Below, piece after piece: positions 26,705 to 35,673 of a stretch of 64,000 nt of DNA (the stretch's first letter is position 1; the number at the start of each line of letters is the position of its first letter). Source of the DNA: CAVURS01 sp963795385 (lineage in GTDB: Bacteria; Actinomycetota; Actinomycetes; Actinomycetales; CAVURS01); assembly GCA_963795385.1 (NCBI GenBank), contig CAWCHK010000003.1:496001-560000 (forward strand), in the 5' to 3' direction. Below the pieces are notes generated by a model. The model did no database searches and was not told where the DNA came from. It worked only from the letters and a program-made list of their open reading frames with translations. The position numbers and the translations under genes were made by a program.

Positions 26705-27631
26705 GTGGATCCACGGAGTGCTCTGGTCCTGCTGCCCGAGGTCGCGGAGGCCCTGGCCGCCGGCCGGGCCGTCGTCGCGCTGGAGTCGACGATCATCAGC
26801 CACGGGCTGCCGCGCCCGGACAACCTGCGGATCGCGCGGGAGATCGAGCAGGCCGTCCGCGACGCCGGCGCCGTCCCCGCGACCGTCGCCGTCGTCCGCG
26901 GCCGGGCCCGGATCGGGCTGGACGACGACGCGCTGGCCGCCATCGCGGGCCGCGACGACGTCGTCAAGGTCAGCCCGCGGGACCTGGGCGTCCTCGCGGC
27001 CAGAGACGGCTACGGCGCGACGACCGTGGCGTCCACGGCGCACCTGGCTGCGCTGGCCGGTATCGCGGTGTTCGCGACGGGCGGCCTCGGCGGCGTGCAC
27101 CGCGGCGCGGCCACGACGTACGACGAGTCGGCGGACCTGTTCACGCTCGCCCGGGTGCCGACCACGGTCGTCTGCGCCGGGGTGAAGTCCATCCTCGACG
27201 TTCCGGCGACCCTGGAGCGGCTGGAGAGCTACGGCATCGGGCTGGTCGGCTACGGCACCTCGCAGTTCCCGGGGTTCTACCTGACCGACTCCGGCCACCC
27301 GGTCGAGCATCGGGTCGAGACCCCCGAGGAGGTCGCGGCCGTCATCGTGGCCCGCGAGCGCCTCGGCACGGACAGCAGTGCCCTGGTGGTGGCCAACCCG
27401 GTGCCACCGGACGAGCAGCTGGACCCCGCGCTGCACGACCGGGTGCTCCGCGGTGCCCTGTCCGGCGCCGAGGCCGACGGCGTGCACGGCAAGGACGTCA
27501 CGCCCTACCTCCTGGCCCGCTTCCACCACGACACGGCTGGGGCGTCGTTGCGGGTCAACACCACCATCGTCCTCCGCAATGCCGCGCTGGCTGCACGGAT
27601 CGCGTTGGCGCGCAGCGCTTTCGGTCGATGA
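26705..27631 (+). CDS. psuG: Pseudouridine-5'-phosphate glycosidase
   Basis: 308 aa. It cleaves the C-glycosidic bond of pseudouridine 5'-phosphate to uracil and ribose 5-phosphate. Family landmarks are AVVALESTIISHGLPRPDNL at the N-terminus, KVSPRDLGVLAARDGYGATTVASTAHLAALAGI, FATGGLGGVHRGA with DESADL, and FPGFYLTDSG and GKDVTPYLLARF downstream. The stop overlaps the psuK start as ATGA, so kinase and glycosidase are produced together: PsuK phosphorylates pseudouridine and PsuG splits the product. The start is a leaderless GTG. Confidence 0.95.
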   Translation: MDPRSALVLLPEVAEALAAGRAVVALESTIISHGLPRPDNLRIAREIEQAVRDAGAVPATVAVVRGRARIGLDDDALAAIAGRDDVVKVSPRDLGVLAARDGYGATTVASTAHLAALAGIAVFATGGLGGVHRGAATTYDESADLFTLARVPTTVVCAGVKSILDVPATLERLESYGIGLVGYGTSQFPGFYLTDSGHPVEHRVETPEEVAAVIVARERLGTDSSALVVANPVPPDEQLDPALHDRVLRGALSGAEADGVHGKDVTPYLLARFHHDTAGASLRVNTTIVLRNAALAARIALARSAFGR

Positions 27632-28521
27632 CCGCGTCAGTGCTGGTCGTCGGCGACGTCATGACCGACGTGGTGGCTCGGGTCGATGACCCACTGGCCC
27701 TGGGCTCGGACACGGCGGCGCACGTGCGGACCGGCCAGGGTGGCGCCGGGCCCAACGTGGCGTGCTGGCTGGCCGCGCACGGCCTGCCGGTCGTCTTCGT
27801 GGGCGTCGCAGGCTCGGACCCGTTCGGGGTCGAGGCGGTGGCCGCACTGACGGCGGCGGGGGTCCAGGCCCGCGTCCGGCTGACCTCTGCCGCGAGCACC
27901 GGCACCTGCGTCGTCCTGGTCGGTCCCGACGGCGAGCGGACGATGCTGCCCGACGCCGGCGCGAACAGCCTGCTGGCACCGGCGGACCTCCCGCACGGGC
28001 TCGTCACTGCGGCGGGCCACCTCCACCTGTCCGGCTACTCGCTGCTCAATCCCGGGTCGCGTGCGGCGGCGGTCTCGGCGCTGCGGCTGGCTCAGGAGGC
28101 CGGCGTGCCCACGTCGGTCGACCCGGCCAGCGCCGCACCGCTGGAGGCCGTGGGCGGCCAGGCCTTCCGCGACCTGACCGCCGATGTCAGCCTGGTCCTG
28201 GTCACGCTGGACGAGGCCGAGGTGCTGTGCGACTCGCGCGACCCGGCCGTCATCGGGGCGCGCCTCACCGCGTCGTACGACGAGGTGGTCGTCAAGTGCG
28301 GGCCGCTGGGTGCCCGGTGGTGCAGCCGCGAGGATCCTGTGGGCGTAGCGGTCCCGGCGGCCGAACCGGCCGGTCCGGTCGTCGACAGCACCGGCGCGGG
28401 CGACGCGTTCGCGGCCGCCTGGCTGGCCGCGCGGCTCGGCGGTGCCGCTCCGGTCGAGGGTCTCCGCGCCGCCACCCGGGCCGCCGCGGCCGTGGTCACC
28501 CGGGTCGGCGCCCGTCCCTAG
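27628..28521 (+). CDS. psuK: PfkB-family kinase, pseudouridine kinase
   Basis: 297 aa ribokinase-fold enzyme. GGAGPNVACWLAAHGLPVVFVG near residues 35-58 is the substrate-side motif; the anion-hole/catalytic motif DSTGAGDAFAAAWLAARLGG near residue 253 contains the catalytic Asp. Pairing with psuG by a four-base overlap is the main reason to assign pseudouridine as substrate; by sequence alone it could be another PfkB sugar or nucleoside kinase. It is followed by about 100 bases of spacer before the PKS gene. Confidence 0.88.
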   Translation: MTASVLVVGDVMTDVVARVDDPLALGSDTAAHVRTGQGGAGPNVACWLAAHGLPVVFVGVAGSDPFGVEAVAALTAAGVQARVRLTSAASTGTCVVLVGPDGERTMLPDAGANSLLAPADLPHGLVTAAGHLHLSGYSLLNPGSRAAAVSALRLAQEAGVPTSVDPASAAPLEAVGGQAFRDLTADVSLVLVTLDEAEVLCDSRDPAVIGARLTASYDEVVVKCGPLGARWCSREDPVGVAVPAAEPAGPVVDSTGAGDAFAAAWLAARLGGAAPVEGLRAATRAAAAVVTRVGARP

Positions 28522-28623
28522 CCGGCTGAACGCCCGCCCCGGGGCCGGCGTAACGCTGGACGTGGACCCGAACGACCGCATCGACGAACGGCCGGGACGC
28601 CCGGACCATGTGAGGATCGGCGG

Positions 28624-30264
28624 GTGAGCCGGATCCTCGCGGTCGCGCCCGTGGTGGCCCCGCACCGCTACCAGCAGGCCGACCTCACGTCGATGTTCGC
28701 CGACCTCGTCGGCCTCGCCCCCGAGCGGCGCGAGCTCCTGGACCGGCTGCACCTCTCGTGCGGCGTCGCCTACCGGCACCTGGCCCTCCCCCTGGAGGAC
28801 TACAAGGGGCTGGACGGGTTCGGCGACTCCAACGACGCCTTCATCTCGGTCGGGCTGGAGCTCGGCGAGCAGGCCGTCCGGGCGGCACTGGACCAGGCCG
28901 GGTTGGTCCCGGAGGACATCGACCTGGTCCTGGTGACCTCGGTGACGGGCATCGCCGCCCCGTCCCTGGACGCCCGGCTGGTGCAGCGGCTGGGCCTTCG
29001 CCCCGACGTGAAGCGGATCCCGGTGTTCGGGCTCGGGTGCGTCGCCGGCGCGGCCGGCATCTCGCGCCTGCACGACTATCTGGTCGGGCACCCGCACGGC
29101 GTGGCGGTGCTGCTGTCGGTCGAGCTCTGCTCGCTCACCGTCCAGCGCGACGACGACTCGATGGCCAACCTGGTCGGCAGCGGCCTGTTCGGCGACGGGG
29201 CGGCTGCAGTCGTGATGGTGGGTGAGGACGTGGCTCCGGCCACGATCGCGGCTGCCCGGGCGCCCCAGGTCGTGGCGACCAGGAGCCGGTTCTTCGACGA
29301 CACCGAGCGGATCATGGGGTGGGACGTCGGCGGGTCCGGCTTCCGCATCGTCCTGTCGCCGGGGGTGGCCGACCTGGTCCGCGACCACCTGCCGGCCGAG
29401 CTGGACGGCTTCCTCGAGGCGCAGGGACTCTCCCGCGCCGACGTCGGTCGCTGGGTGGCGCACCCGGGGGGGCCGCGGGTGCTCGAGGCCCTGCAGGAGT
29501 CCTTGGACCTGGCGCCAGGTGCGCTGGCGCACTCCTGGCAGTCACTGCACGACGTGGGCAACCTCTCGTCCTCGTCCGTCCTGCACGTCCTGGCCGCGAC
29601 CCTGCGGACGGAGGCATCGACGCCGAGAACCGTTGACACCCAAGGGATTCTGATGGCCATGGGGCCTGGCTTCTGCGCCGAGCTTGTGCACCTGCGCTGG
29701 CCCGTCTCCGGCCGCGACCCCGATCCCGACCCGCACCGCAAACGGATGAGCAGCGCCGCCTGGTTCACCCTGCTGGTCGCCCTCGTGGCAGCCGAGCGGA
29801 TCGTGGAGCTGGTCGTCTCCGCCCGACACTTGCGCTGGGCCCGGGAGCGCGGCGGGGTCGAGTCCGGCGCCGGGCACTACCCGTTGATGGCAGCGGTGCA
29901 CACTCTGCTGCTGATCTCCTGCGTGGCCGAGGTGTATGCCGCGGACCGGCCCTTCGTGCCGGCTCTGGGCTGGCCGATGCTCGCGGTGGTCGCGGCGACG
30001 CAGGGCCTGCGCTGGTGGTGCGTCCGCACTCTCGGGCCCCAGTGGAACACCCGGATCGTGGTCGTCCCCGGCCTGCCTCTGGTCGCTCGTGGCCCCTACC
30101 GCTGGCTGCGGCATCCGAACTACGCCGCCGTCGTGCTGGAGGTGGCCGCCCTGCCACTGGTCCACACGGCGTGGGTGACCGCGATCGTGTTCAGCGCCGC
30201 GAACGTCGTCGTCCTCTCGGTGCGCATCCCGGCCGAGCAGCGGGCCCTCGCTGCGGCCGGGTGA
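28624..30264 (+). CDS. Type III polyketide synthase joined in frame to an isoprenylcysteine-methyltransferase-like domain (SrsA-SrsB like)
   Basis: 546 codons. Residues 1-365 are a complete type III PKS with the catalytic triad Cys139 (FGLGCVAGA), His280 (VAHPGG) and Asn313 (HDVGNLSSSS), ending in GFCAELVHLRW as the family does. From Met375 a separate family begins: an ICMT-like membrane methyltransferase of about 170 aa with VARGPYRWLRHPNYAAVVLE. In Streptomyces srsA and srsB are separate genes. Here ATGA at 29746-29749 would be the expected stop/start overlap if the PKS frame were one base different, so the fusion may be an indel artefact. In the known srs pathway the products make and O-methylate long-chain phenolic lipids. 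GAGGAT lies six bases before the GTG start. Confidence 0.87.
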   Translation: MSRILAVAPVVAPHRYQQADLTSMFADLVGLAPERRELLDRLHLSCGVAYRHLALPLEDYKGLDGFGDSNDAFISVGLELGEQAVRAALDQAGLVPEDIDLVLVTSVTGIAAPSLDARLVQRLGLRPDVKRIPVFGLGCVAGAAGISRLHDYLVGHPHGVAVLLSVELCSLTVQRDDDSMANLVGSGLFGDGAAAVVMVGEDVAPATIAAARAPQVVATRSRFFDDTERIMGWDVGGSGFRIVLSPGVADLVRDHLPAELDGFLEAQGLSRADVGRWVAHPGGPRVLEALQESLDLAPGALAHSWQSLHDVGNLSSSSVLHVLAATLRTEASTPRTVDTQGILMAMGPGFCAELVHLRWPVSGRDPDPDPHRKRMSSAAWFTLLVALVAAERIVELVVSARHLRWARERGGVESGAGHYPLMAAVHTLLLISCVAEVYAADRPFVPALGWPMLAVVAATQGLRWWCVRTLGPQWNTRIVVVPGLPLVARGPYRWLRHPNYAAVVLEVAALPLVHTAWVTAIVFSAANVVVLSVRIPAEQRALAAAG

Positions 30265-31296
30265 GCGGCTACGACGTCATCGTCGCGGGCGCCGGGCCGG
30301 TCGGCCTGGCGTGCGCGATCGAGGCGGCCCTTCGTGGGCTGTCGGTCGTGATCGTCGAACCCCGTGCGGGAGTGGTCGACAAGGCCTGCGGTGAGGGACT
30401 GATGCCCGGGGCAGTTGCGGCGCTGCACCGCTTGGGCGTCCGGCCGGACGGAGCGCCCCTGGCTGGGCATCTCCTACGTGGACCGGAATCGCCTGGCACC
30501 ACACGCGTTCCGGTCCGGACCGGGGCTCGGCGTGCGCCGGACCACGTTGCAAGCCTCCCTGGTCCAGCGGGCCGAGGAGCTGGGGATCGAGCGGATCGAG
30601 GGCCGGGTCGATCAGGTCGAGCAGCTGGGCGCGAGCGTGCGGGCCGCCGGCCTCAGCGGCCGCTGGCTGCTGGCGTGCGACGGGCTGCACTCCCCGGTAC
30701 GTCGCGGGCTGGGGCTCGATCCCCGGCCCTCCCGGTCACGGCATCGCCGCTTCGGCCAGCGTCGGCACCTCGCCGTCGCCCCCTGGAGCGAGTACGTCGA
30801 GGTGCACTGGAGCCCGCGGGCGGAGGCGTACGTCACCCCGGTGGCCGGGGACCTGGTCGGGATCGCCGTCCTCGGCGAGCAGGGGGCGTCGTACGAGGAG
30901 CTGCTGGCCCAGGTGCCGAGCCTGCGGGAGCGGGTCGCCGGCGCCCGGTGGGCGACCCCCGTCCGCGGGGCCGGTCCGCTCCGCCAGGCGGTCCGACGAC
31001 GGGCGGCCGGCCGGGTGCTGCTCGTCGGCGACGCAGCGGGGTACGTCGACGCGCTGACCGGTGAGGGCATCCGCACCGGACTGGCCTGCGCACAGGCCGC
31101 CGTCGCGGCCGTCGTCGCCGCCGATCCCGCGGCGTACGAACGGGACTGGCGCCGCCTGACCCGCAGCTACCGGACCCTGACGTCGGGCCTGCTGGTGGCC
31201 ACCCGTCCCCAGGTCGTCCGGCGGCACATCGTCGCCGCGGCCGCCCGCCTCCCGTCGGTGTACGCCGCCGCCGTCGAGGCCCTGGCCGAGGGTTAG
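30261..31296 (+). CDS. FAD-dependent monooxygenase (SrsC/geranylgeranyl-reductase type), one frameshift
   Basis: About 345 codons. The start GTG overlaps the preceding TGA. The N-terminal FAD motif GAGPVGLACAIEAALRG is followed by EPRAGVVDKACGEGLMPGAVAALHRLGVRP. After about position 30465 the protein continues in the +1 frame with ISYVDRNRLAPHAFRSGPGLGVRRTTL; an extra G in the GGGC there explains the shift. The second FAD motif VGDAAGYVDALTGEGIRTGL is near the C-terminus. Position as third gene of the PKS operon makes an aromatic hydroxylase acting on the phenolic lipid, as SrsC does, the best guess. Confidence 0.85.
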
Positions 31297-31338
31297 GGGC
31301 CGGCGAGGTCCACGGTGCGGAGGGTAGAGCGGTCGCCC

Positions 31339-32289
31339 TCACCGGCTCGTGGCCGCCGCCACCGCGTCCCACGAGTCGCCCAGCACCGTCGTCCCCGCCG
31401 TCCCGACCGACAGGGCGACCATGTGGTCCAGCGTGACGGTGAGGTCCTTGCCCTCGGGCTCCGGCGTCAGGGCCCGCCAGTCGCTCCGCAGCGTCACCAA
31501 CCGCCCGGGCCTCGCCACCAGGCGATAGCGGCAGACGAGCGAGGACAGGACGACCTGGCCTCCGGTGGTGCGGAGGGCGAAGCGATCCGACGCGGGCGCC
31601 GGGGCACACGAGACCCGCGCAGAAGCGTTGCCCTTCAAGACCTTCCGGTCCGCGGCGACCATCGTCGTGAAGGCCTTCGCGCCGGTGACCCCGAGCTGCA
31701 GGGTCGGTGGCACCCGCCCGGAGGCCAGCGCGGCGGCCAGGCCCCGCAACGCCGCGTCGGCGCGTCGGGTCTCGGCCGTGCTGGGCGGCTGCGCGGCGCC
31801 TGCGGCGAGGGGCACCGAGCCGATCGCCTGCCGGCCGATCCCGACCGACAGGGCCTTCAGCCACGGGGCGGTCGGCTCGTCACGCACGAACACCGACAGG
31901 TCGGTGGCATCGGCCCGCCCCGCGACCTGGCTGACTGACAGGAACCACACCCGCGGCCCCGTGAAGCGCATCGCGTACGTCCGGACCCGTTGGTAGTCGA
32001 AGGGTTTGGAGGGCGGGCGTTTGAGCGCCTTGTCCACGAGGTAGCCGGCGAGGGACATCTCGCGCAACGGGTTGGCCTCGATCGCGCCGACGGCCCGGGC
32101 GTCCCTCTGCGCATTCGCCGCGTTGTTCTTGGCCGAGTACGCCGTCGCGACGGTGCCACCCTCCGCTGCCGAGGCCGCCGGTGGCGGCGGCTGCGACCCC
32201 GATCGCGAGCAGGCCGCGGCGAGCATGGCGGCGGACAGCGTGGCGGCGGACAGCGACAGCCCGAGCAGCAGTTGTTGCCTGGTCTTCAT
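31339..32289 (-). CDS. Hypothetical lipoprotein
   Basis: 316 aa. It has a basic start (MKTRQQ), a hydrophobic stretch, and the lipobox LAAAC with the cysteine at residue 27, so it is exported and lipid-anchored. The mature part begins Ser/Pro-rich, then AKNNAANAQRDARAVGAIE and a two-lobed beta-rich domain (VWFLSVSQVAG; VTLDHMVALSVGTAG). I have seen similar lipoproteins in streptomycetes but know no function. AGGGGG five bases before the ATG gives a good ribosome-binding site. Convergent with the monooxygenase. Confidence 0.8.
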   Translation of the reverse strand: MKTRQQLLLGLSLSAATLSAAMLAAACSRSGSQPPPPAASAAEGGTVATAYSAKNNAANAQRDARAVGAIEANPLREMSLAGYLVDKALKRPPSKPFDYQRVRTYAMRFTGPRVWFLSVSQVAGRADATDLSVFVRDEPTAPWLKALSVGIGRQAIGSVPLAAGAAQPPSTAETRRADAALRGLAAALASGRVPPTLQLGVTGAKAFTTMVAADRKVLKGNASARVSCAPAPASDRFALRTTGGQVVLSSLVCRYRLVARPGRLVTLRSDWRALTPEPEGKDLTVTLDHMVALSVGTAGTTVLGDSWDAVAAATSR

Positions 32290-32457
32290 GGTGACCCCCT
32301 GCGGTCGGCCCTCGCGGGCCGGTCACCGGCACTCGCCGGGACCGCCGGCCACGGTACGGCGGGCGCCCCTGGGCGCGTTCGCGTTGTCCACAGCCCCCTG
32401 GACCTGGGCCCGGATCTCGCGTTGACCGGCCGCGCGACCGGTGCCAGGGTCCGGAGC

Positions 32458-34201
32458 ATGACGACAACCGGGGCCTCCGCCGCGACCGAGGAGTTCCGCG
32501 CGGCCCGTGACCTGCTGCTCGAGCTCAGGTCCGACTACGCCGCCGCGCGCGAGCGGTTCGTGCCGCCGCGCCCGGAGGAGTTCAACTGGGCGCTGGACTG
32601 GTTCGACCAGGTCGCCGCCGTCGAACCCACCCGCAGCCGGGTGGCCGTACGCGTCGTCGAGGCCGACGGCAGTGAGAGGCTCGCTGACCTACGGCCAGCT
32701 CTCGGACCGCTCGGGCCAGCTCGCCGCCTGGCTCCAGGCCGAGGGCGCCGACCGCGGCGACCGCCTGCTCCTCATGCTGGGCAACCAGATCGAGCTCTGG
32801 GAGACCCTGCTCGCCTGTATCAAGCTCGGCGTCGTCCTCATCCCGGCATCGACCCTGCTGTCCACCGCCGACCTGCGCGACCGCATCGACAGGGGTCACG
32901 TCCGGCACGTCGTCGCCCGCTCCGAGGATGCACCCAAGTTCGCCGGCGTCGGTGGGAGCTGGACCCGCATCGCGGTCGGTGAGGACGTCGACGGCTGGCT
33001 CGCCTACGGCGCCTCCCTCGAGCACCTGGAGTCGTTCACCCCGGAGGTCGCCACCCGGGCCGACGAGACGATGCTGCTCTACTTCACCTCCGGCACGACG
33101 GCCCAGCCCAAGCTGGTCGAGCACACCCACGCGTCGTACCCGATCGGGCACCTGTCGACGATGTACTGGATCGGCCTGCAGCCCGGCGACGTGCACCTCA
33201 ACATCTCCTCGCCCGGGTGGGCCAAGCACGCCTGGAGCAACGTCTTCGCCCCGCTGAACGCAGAGGCCACCATCCTCATCGTCAACCAGGCGCGCTTCGA
33301 CCCCGTCGCGATGATGGAGGCGATGGAACGTTGCGGCGCAACGACGTTCTGCGCGCCGCCGACCGTCTGGCGGATGCTCGTGCAGGCCGACCTCGGTGCG
33401 TTCCGCGGCCGGATCCCGCTGCGCGAGGTCGTCGGCGCCGGCGAGCCGCTGAACCCGGAGGTCATCGAGCAGGTCGAGCGGGCGTGGGGCCTCACCGTGC
33501 GGGACGGCTTCGGCCAGACCGAGACGACGCTGCAGGTGGGCAACTCGCCCGGACAACCGCTCAAGCCGGGGTCGATGGGCCGGCCGATGCCCGGCTACGA
33601 CGTCGTCCTGCTCGACCCGCTCACCGGCGAGGAGCGCACCGAGGGAGAGATCTGCCTGCGTCTCGACGGTGTCCGCGGCCGGCCGGTCGGGCTGATGGTG
33701 GGCTACCGCGACGACGACGAGCGGACCGCCGAGGTGATGCGCGGGAACGCCTACCACACCGGCGATGTCGCGTCCGTCGACGACGACGGCTACATCACGT
33801 ACGTCGGCCGGACCGACGACGTCTTCAAGGCCTCGGACTACCGGATCAGCCCGTTCGAGCTGGAGAGCGTCCTGATCGAGCACCCGGCCGTGGCCGAGGC
33901 CGCCGTCGTCCCGTCGCCGGACCCGACCCGGCTCGCCGTCCCCAAGGCGTACGTCGTGCTGGCCGCCGGCCACGAGCCGAGCGCCGAGACGGCCGCCTCG
34001 ATCCTGTCCCACTGCCGCGAGCACCTGGCGCCGTACCAGCGGATCCGCCGGATCGAGTTCGCCGAGCTGCCCAAGACGATCTCCGGCAAGATCCGCCGGG
34101 TCGAGCTGCGCGGCCGCGAGCAGGCCGAGCACGGCGACGGGTCGGACACCAGCGTCCGGATCACGGCCGCGGAGTTCTGGGAGGACGACCTACCCGGCTG
34201 A
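32458..34201 (+). CDS. AMP-dependent acyl-CoA synthetase (medium-chain/aromatic type), one frameshift
   Basis: About 580 codons. It activates a carboxylic acid to its CoA thioester through an acyl-AMP. Motifs: YFTSGTTAQPKLVEHTH (phosphate loop), GAGEPLNPE, GFGQTETT, YHTGDVASVDDDGYITYVGRTDDVFKASDYRISPFELE (hinge and C-domain), and the catalytic Lys in PKTISGKIRR. The N-terminal 70 residues are in another frame: an extra C near 32678-32681 separates SRVAVRVVEADGSER from SLTYGQLSDRSGQ. The ATG follows CAGGGT by seven bases. It converges with the TIGR03084 gene with a 12-base overlap. Confidence 0.88.
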
Positions 34202-34988
34202 GGCCGGGCGGCCGGCGTCCTGCGGCCCGGCGAAGGCCTGGGCGATGTCCAGCCAGCGGTCCGCGCCGGCGCCGTCGGCGCGCAGCGCGGTGTCGCCCCG
34301 GTCGACCCGCTGGGTCACCAGCAGCGCGAAGTCGTGGGCCGGACCGCGGACCCGCTCGCCGGAGCCCTCCGGACCCCACGTCCATAGGTCACCGCCCGGG
34401 CCGGCGAGCTCGACCCGGAAGTCCTCCCGGGGCGGCGCCAGGCCGTGGACGGCGAACGAGTAGTCCCGCATGCGTACCCCCAGGTGCGCGACGTGCCGGA
34501 CCCGGTCGGTCGGTGCCCGGGTGAAGCCGAGCGCGTCCGCGACGTCCTGACCGTGCGCCCAGGTCTCCATCAGCCGGGCCGTGACAGCGAGGCCGCCGAC
34601 ATCGGGGGGCCGTACCAGGGGATCCGTTCCCCCTCGGGCAGCTCCTCGATCGCGGCGGCCAGCTCGGCCCGGCCCCTGCGCCAGCGCCGGAGCAGCTCGG
34701 CCGGCGGCGCGGCGGCCCCCACCTGCGCGCCCGCGTCGACCACGTCCACGGCCTGGGAGGCCGCCTTGCGCAGCGTGCCCCGAACTCGTCCGGCGCCCGC
34801 ACCGCCAGGATCGCCTGGTCGTCGGTCCAGGCCAGGTGAGCGACCTGGTGTGCCACCGTCCAGCCCTCGGCCGGCGTCGGTGTCCCCCAGCCCTCGTCGT
34901 CCAGGCCGGCCACGAGGTCGTCCAGCGACCCGCCCTCCTCAGCCAGGTCGGCCAGGAGAGCGGCCAGCAGCCCGACGCTCGTGGTCAC
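34190..34988 (-). CDS. TIGR03084-family (maleylpyruvate isomerase/DinB-like fold) protein, two frameshifts
   Basis: About 265 codons if repaired. The N-terminal part LLADLAEEGGSLDDLVAGL...TPAEGWTVAHQVAHLAWTDDQAI has the metal-binding His pattern of the mycothiol-dependent/DinB-like fold. After about 34776-34783 the frame changes to TLRKAASQAVDVVDAG...IPWYGPPMSAASL. It changes again near 34582-34590 to ARLMETWAHGQDVADALG, the family's central motif, ending at 34190. Both shifts read as one missing base. The GTG at 34988 has TAGGCT six bases upstream, overlapping the -10 of the divergent nitroreductase gene. Function unknown; a thiol-dependent enzyme is possible from the fold. Confidence 0.82.
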
Positions 34989-34994
34989 CCGGGG

Positions 34995-35004
34995 AGCCTA
35001 CGGT
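34995..35004. promoter_or_regulatory. Overlapping divergent -10 elements
   Basis: TAGGCT (minus strand, 35000-34995) and TACGGT (plus strand, 34999-35004) share the TA at 34999-35000. Each is six bases from its start codon, 34988 and 35011. Confidence 0.5.
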
Positions 35005-35010
35005 GGCGCC

Positions 35011-35625
35011 ATGGAGCTCAACGAGGCGATCCGTCGCCGGCGCATGGTCCGGGCCTACGACGCGAGCCGGCCGGTGCCGGACGAGGCGGTCGACGCCTTG
35101 CTGCACAACGCTATTCGCGCGCCCAGCGCCGGCTTCAGCCAGGGCTGGGACTTCCTCGTCCTGCGCACCCCCGAGGATCGCGAGCGCTTCTGGGCGGCGT
35201 CCCGGGAGCCCGGCGAGCCGGACAGCTGGCTGCGCGGCATGCAGGACGCGCCGCTGCTGATCGTGTGTCTCAGCGACAAGCAGACCTATCTCGACCGGTA
35301 CGCCGAGCCGGACAAGGGCTGGGCCGACCGCGACGAGAGCCGGTGGCCGGTCCCCTACTGGGACGTCGACACCGGCATGGCCGCGATGCTGATGCTGCTG
35401 ACGGCGGTGGACTCCGGCCTGGGCTCGTGCTTCTTCGGCGTCCCGCCGGAGCGTCACGACGAGCTCCGGGAGGCCTTCGACATCCCGGCCGACCGCACCC
35501 CCGTGGGTGTCGTCGGCGTCGGGTACGCCAGGCCCGACCGGCCCTCGCCCAGCCTCAAGCGGGGCCGGCGCGGGTTGGACCAGGTCGCCCACGAGGGCCG
35601 GTTCGGCACGCCGTACGGAGCGTGA
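35011..35625 (+). CDS. Nitroreductase family FMN-dependent oxidoreductase
   Basis: 204 aa. The N-terminus ELNEAIRRRRMVRAYD carries the FMN-phosphate-binding Arg residues of the nitroreductase fold, followed by LLHNAIRAPSAGFSQGWDFLVL and the helical core DTGMAAMLMLLTAVDSGLGSCFFG. It probably uses NAD(P)H and FMN to reduce nitro or other electron-poor groups; the substrate is not evident. The ATG at 35011 is set by TACGGT six bases before it; the frame is open 30 bases further up. The reading frame is intact. Confidence 0.9.
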   Translation: MELNEAIRRRRMVRAYDASRPVPDEAVDALLHNAIRAPSAGFSQGWDFLVLRTPEDRERFWAASREPGEPDSWLRGMQDAPLLIVCLSDKQTYLDRYAEPDKGWADRDESRWPVPYWDVDTGMAAMLMLLTAVDSGLGSCFFGVPPERHDELREAFDIPADRTPVGVVGVGYARPDRPSPSLKRGRRGLDQVAHEGRFGTPYGA

Positions 35626-35673
35626 GCGAGCGGCCTGCCCGGAAGTCGCGGCCCGCTCGGCGATGATGGGGCC

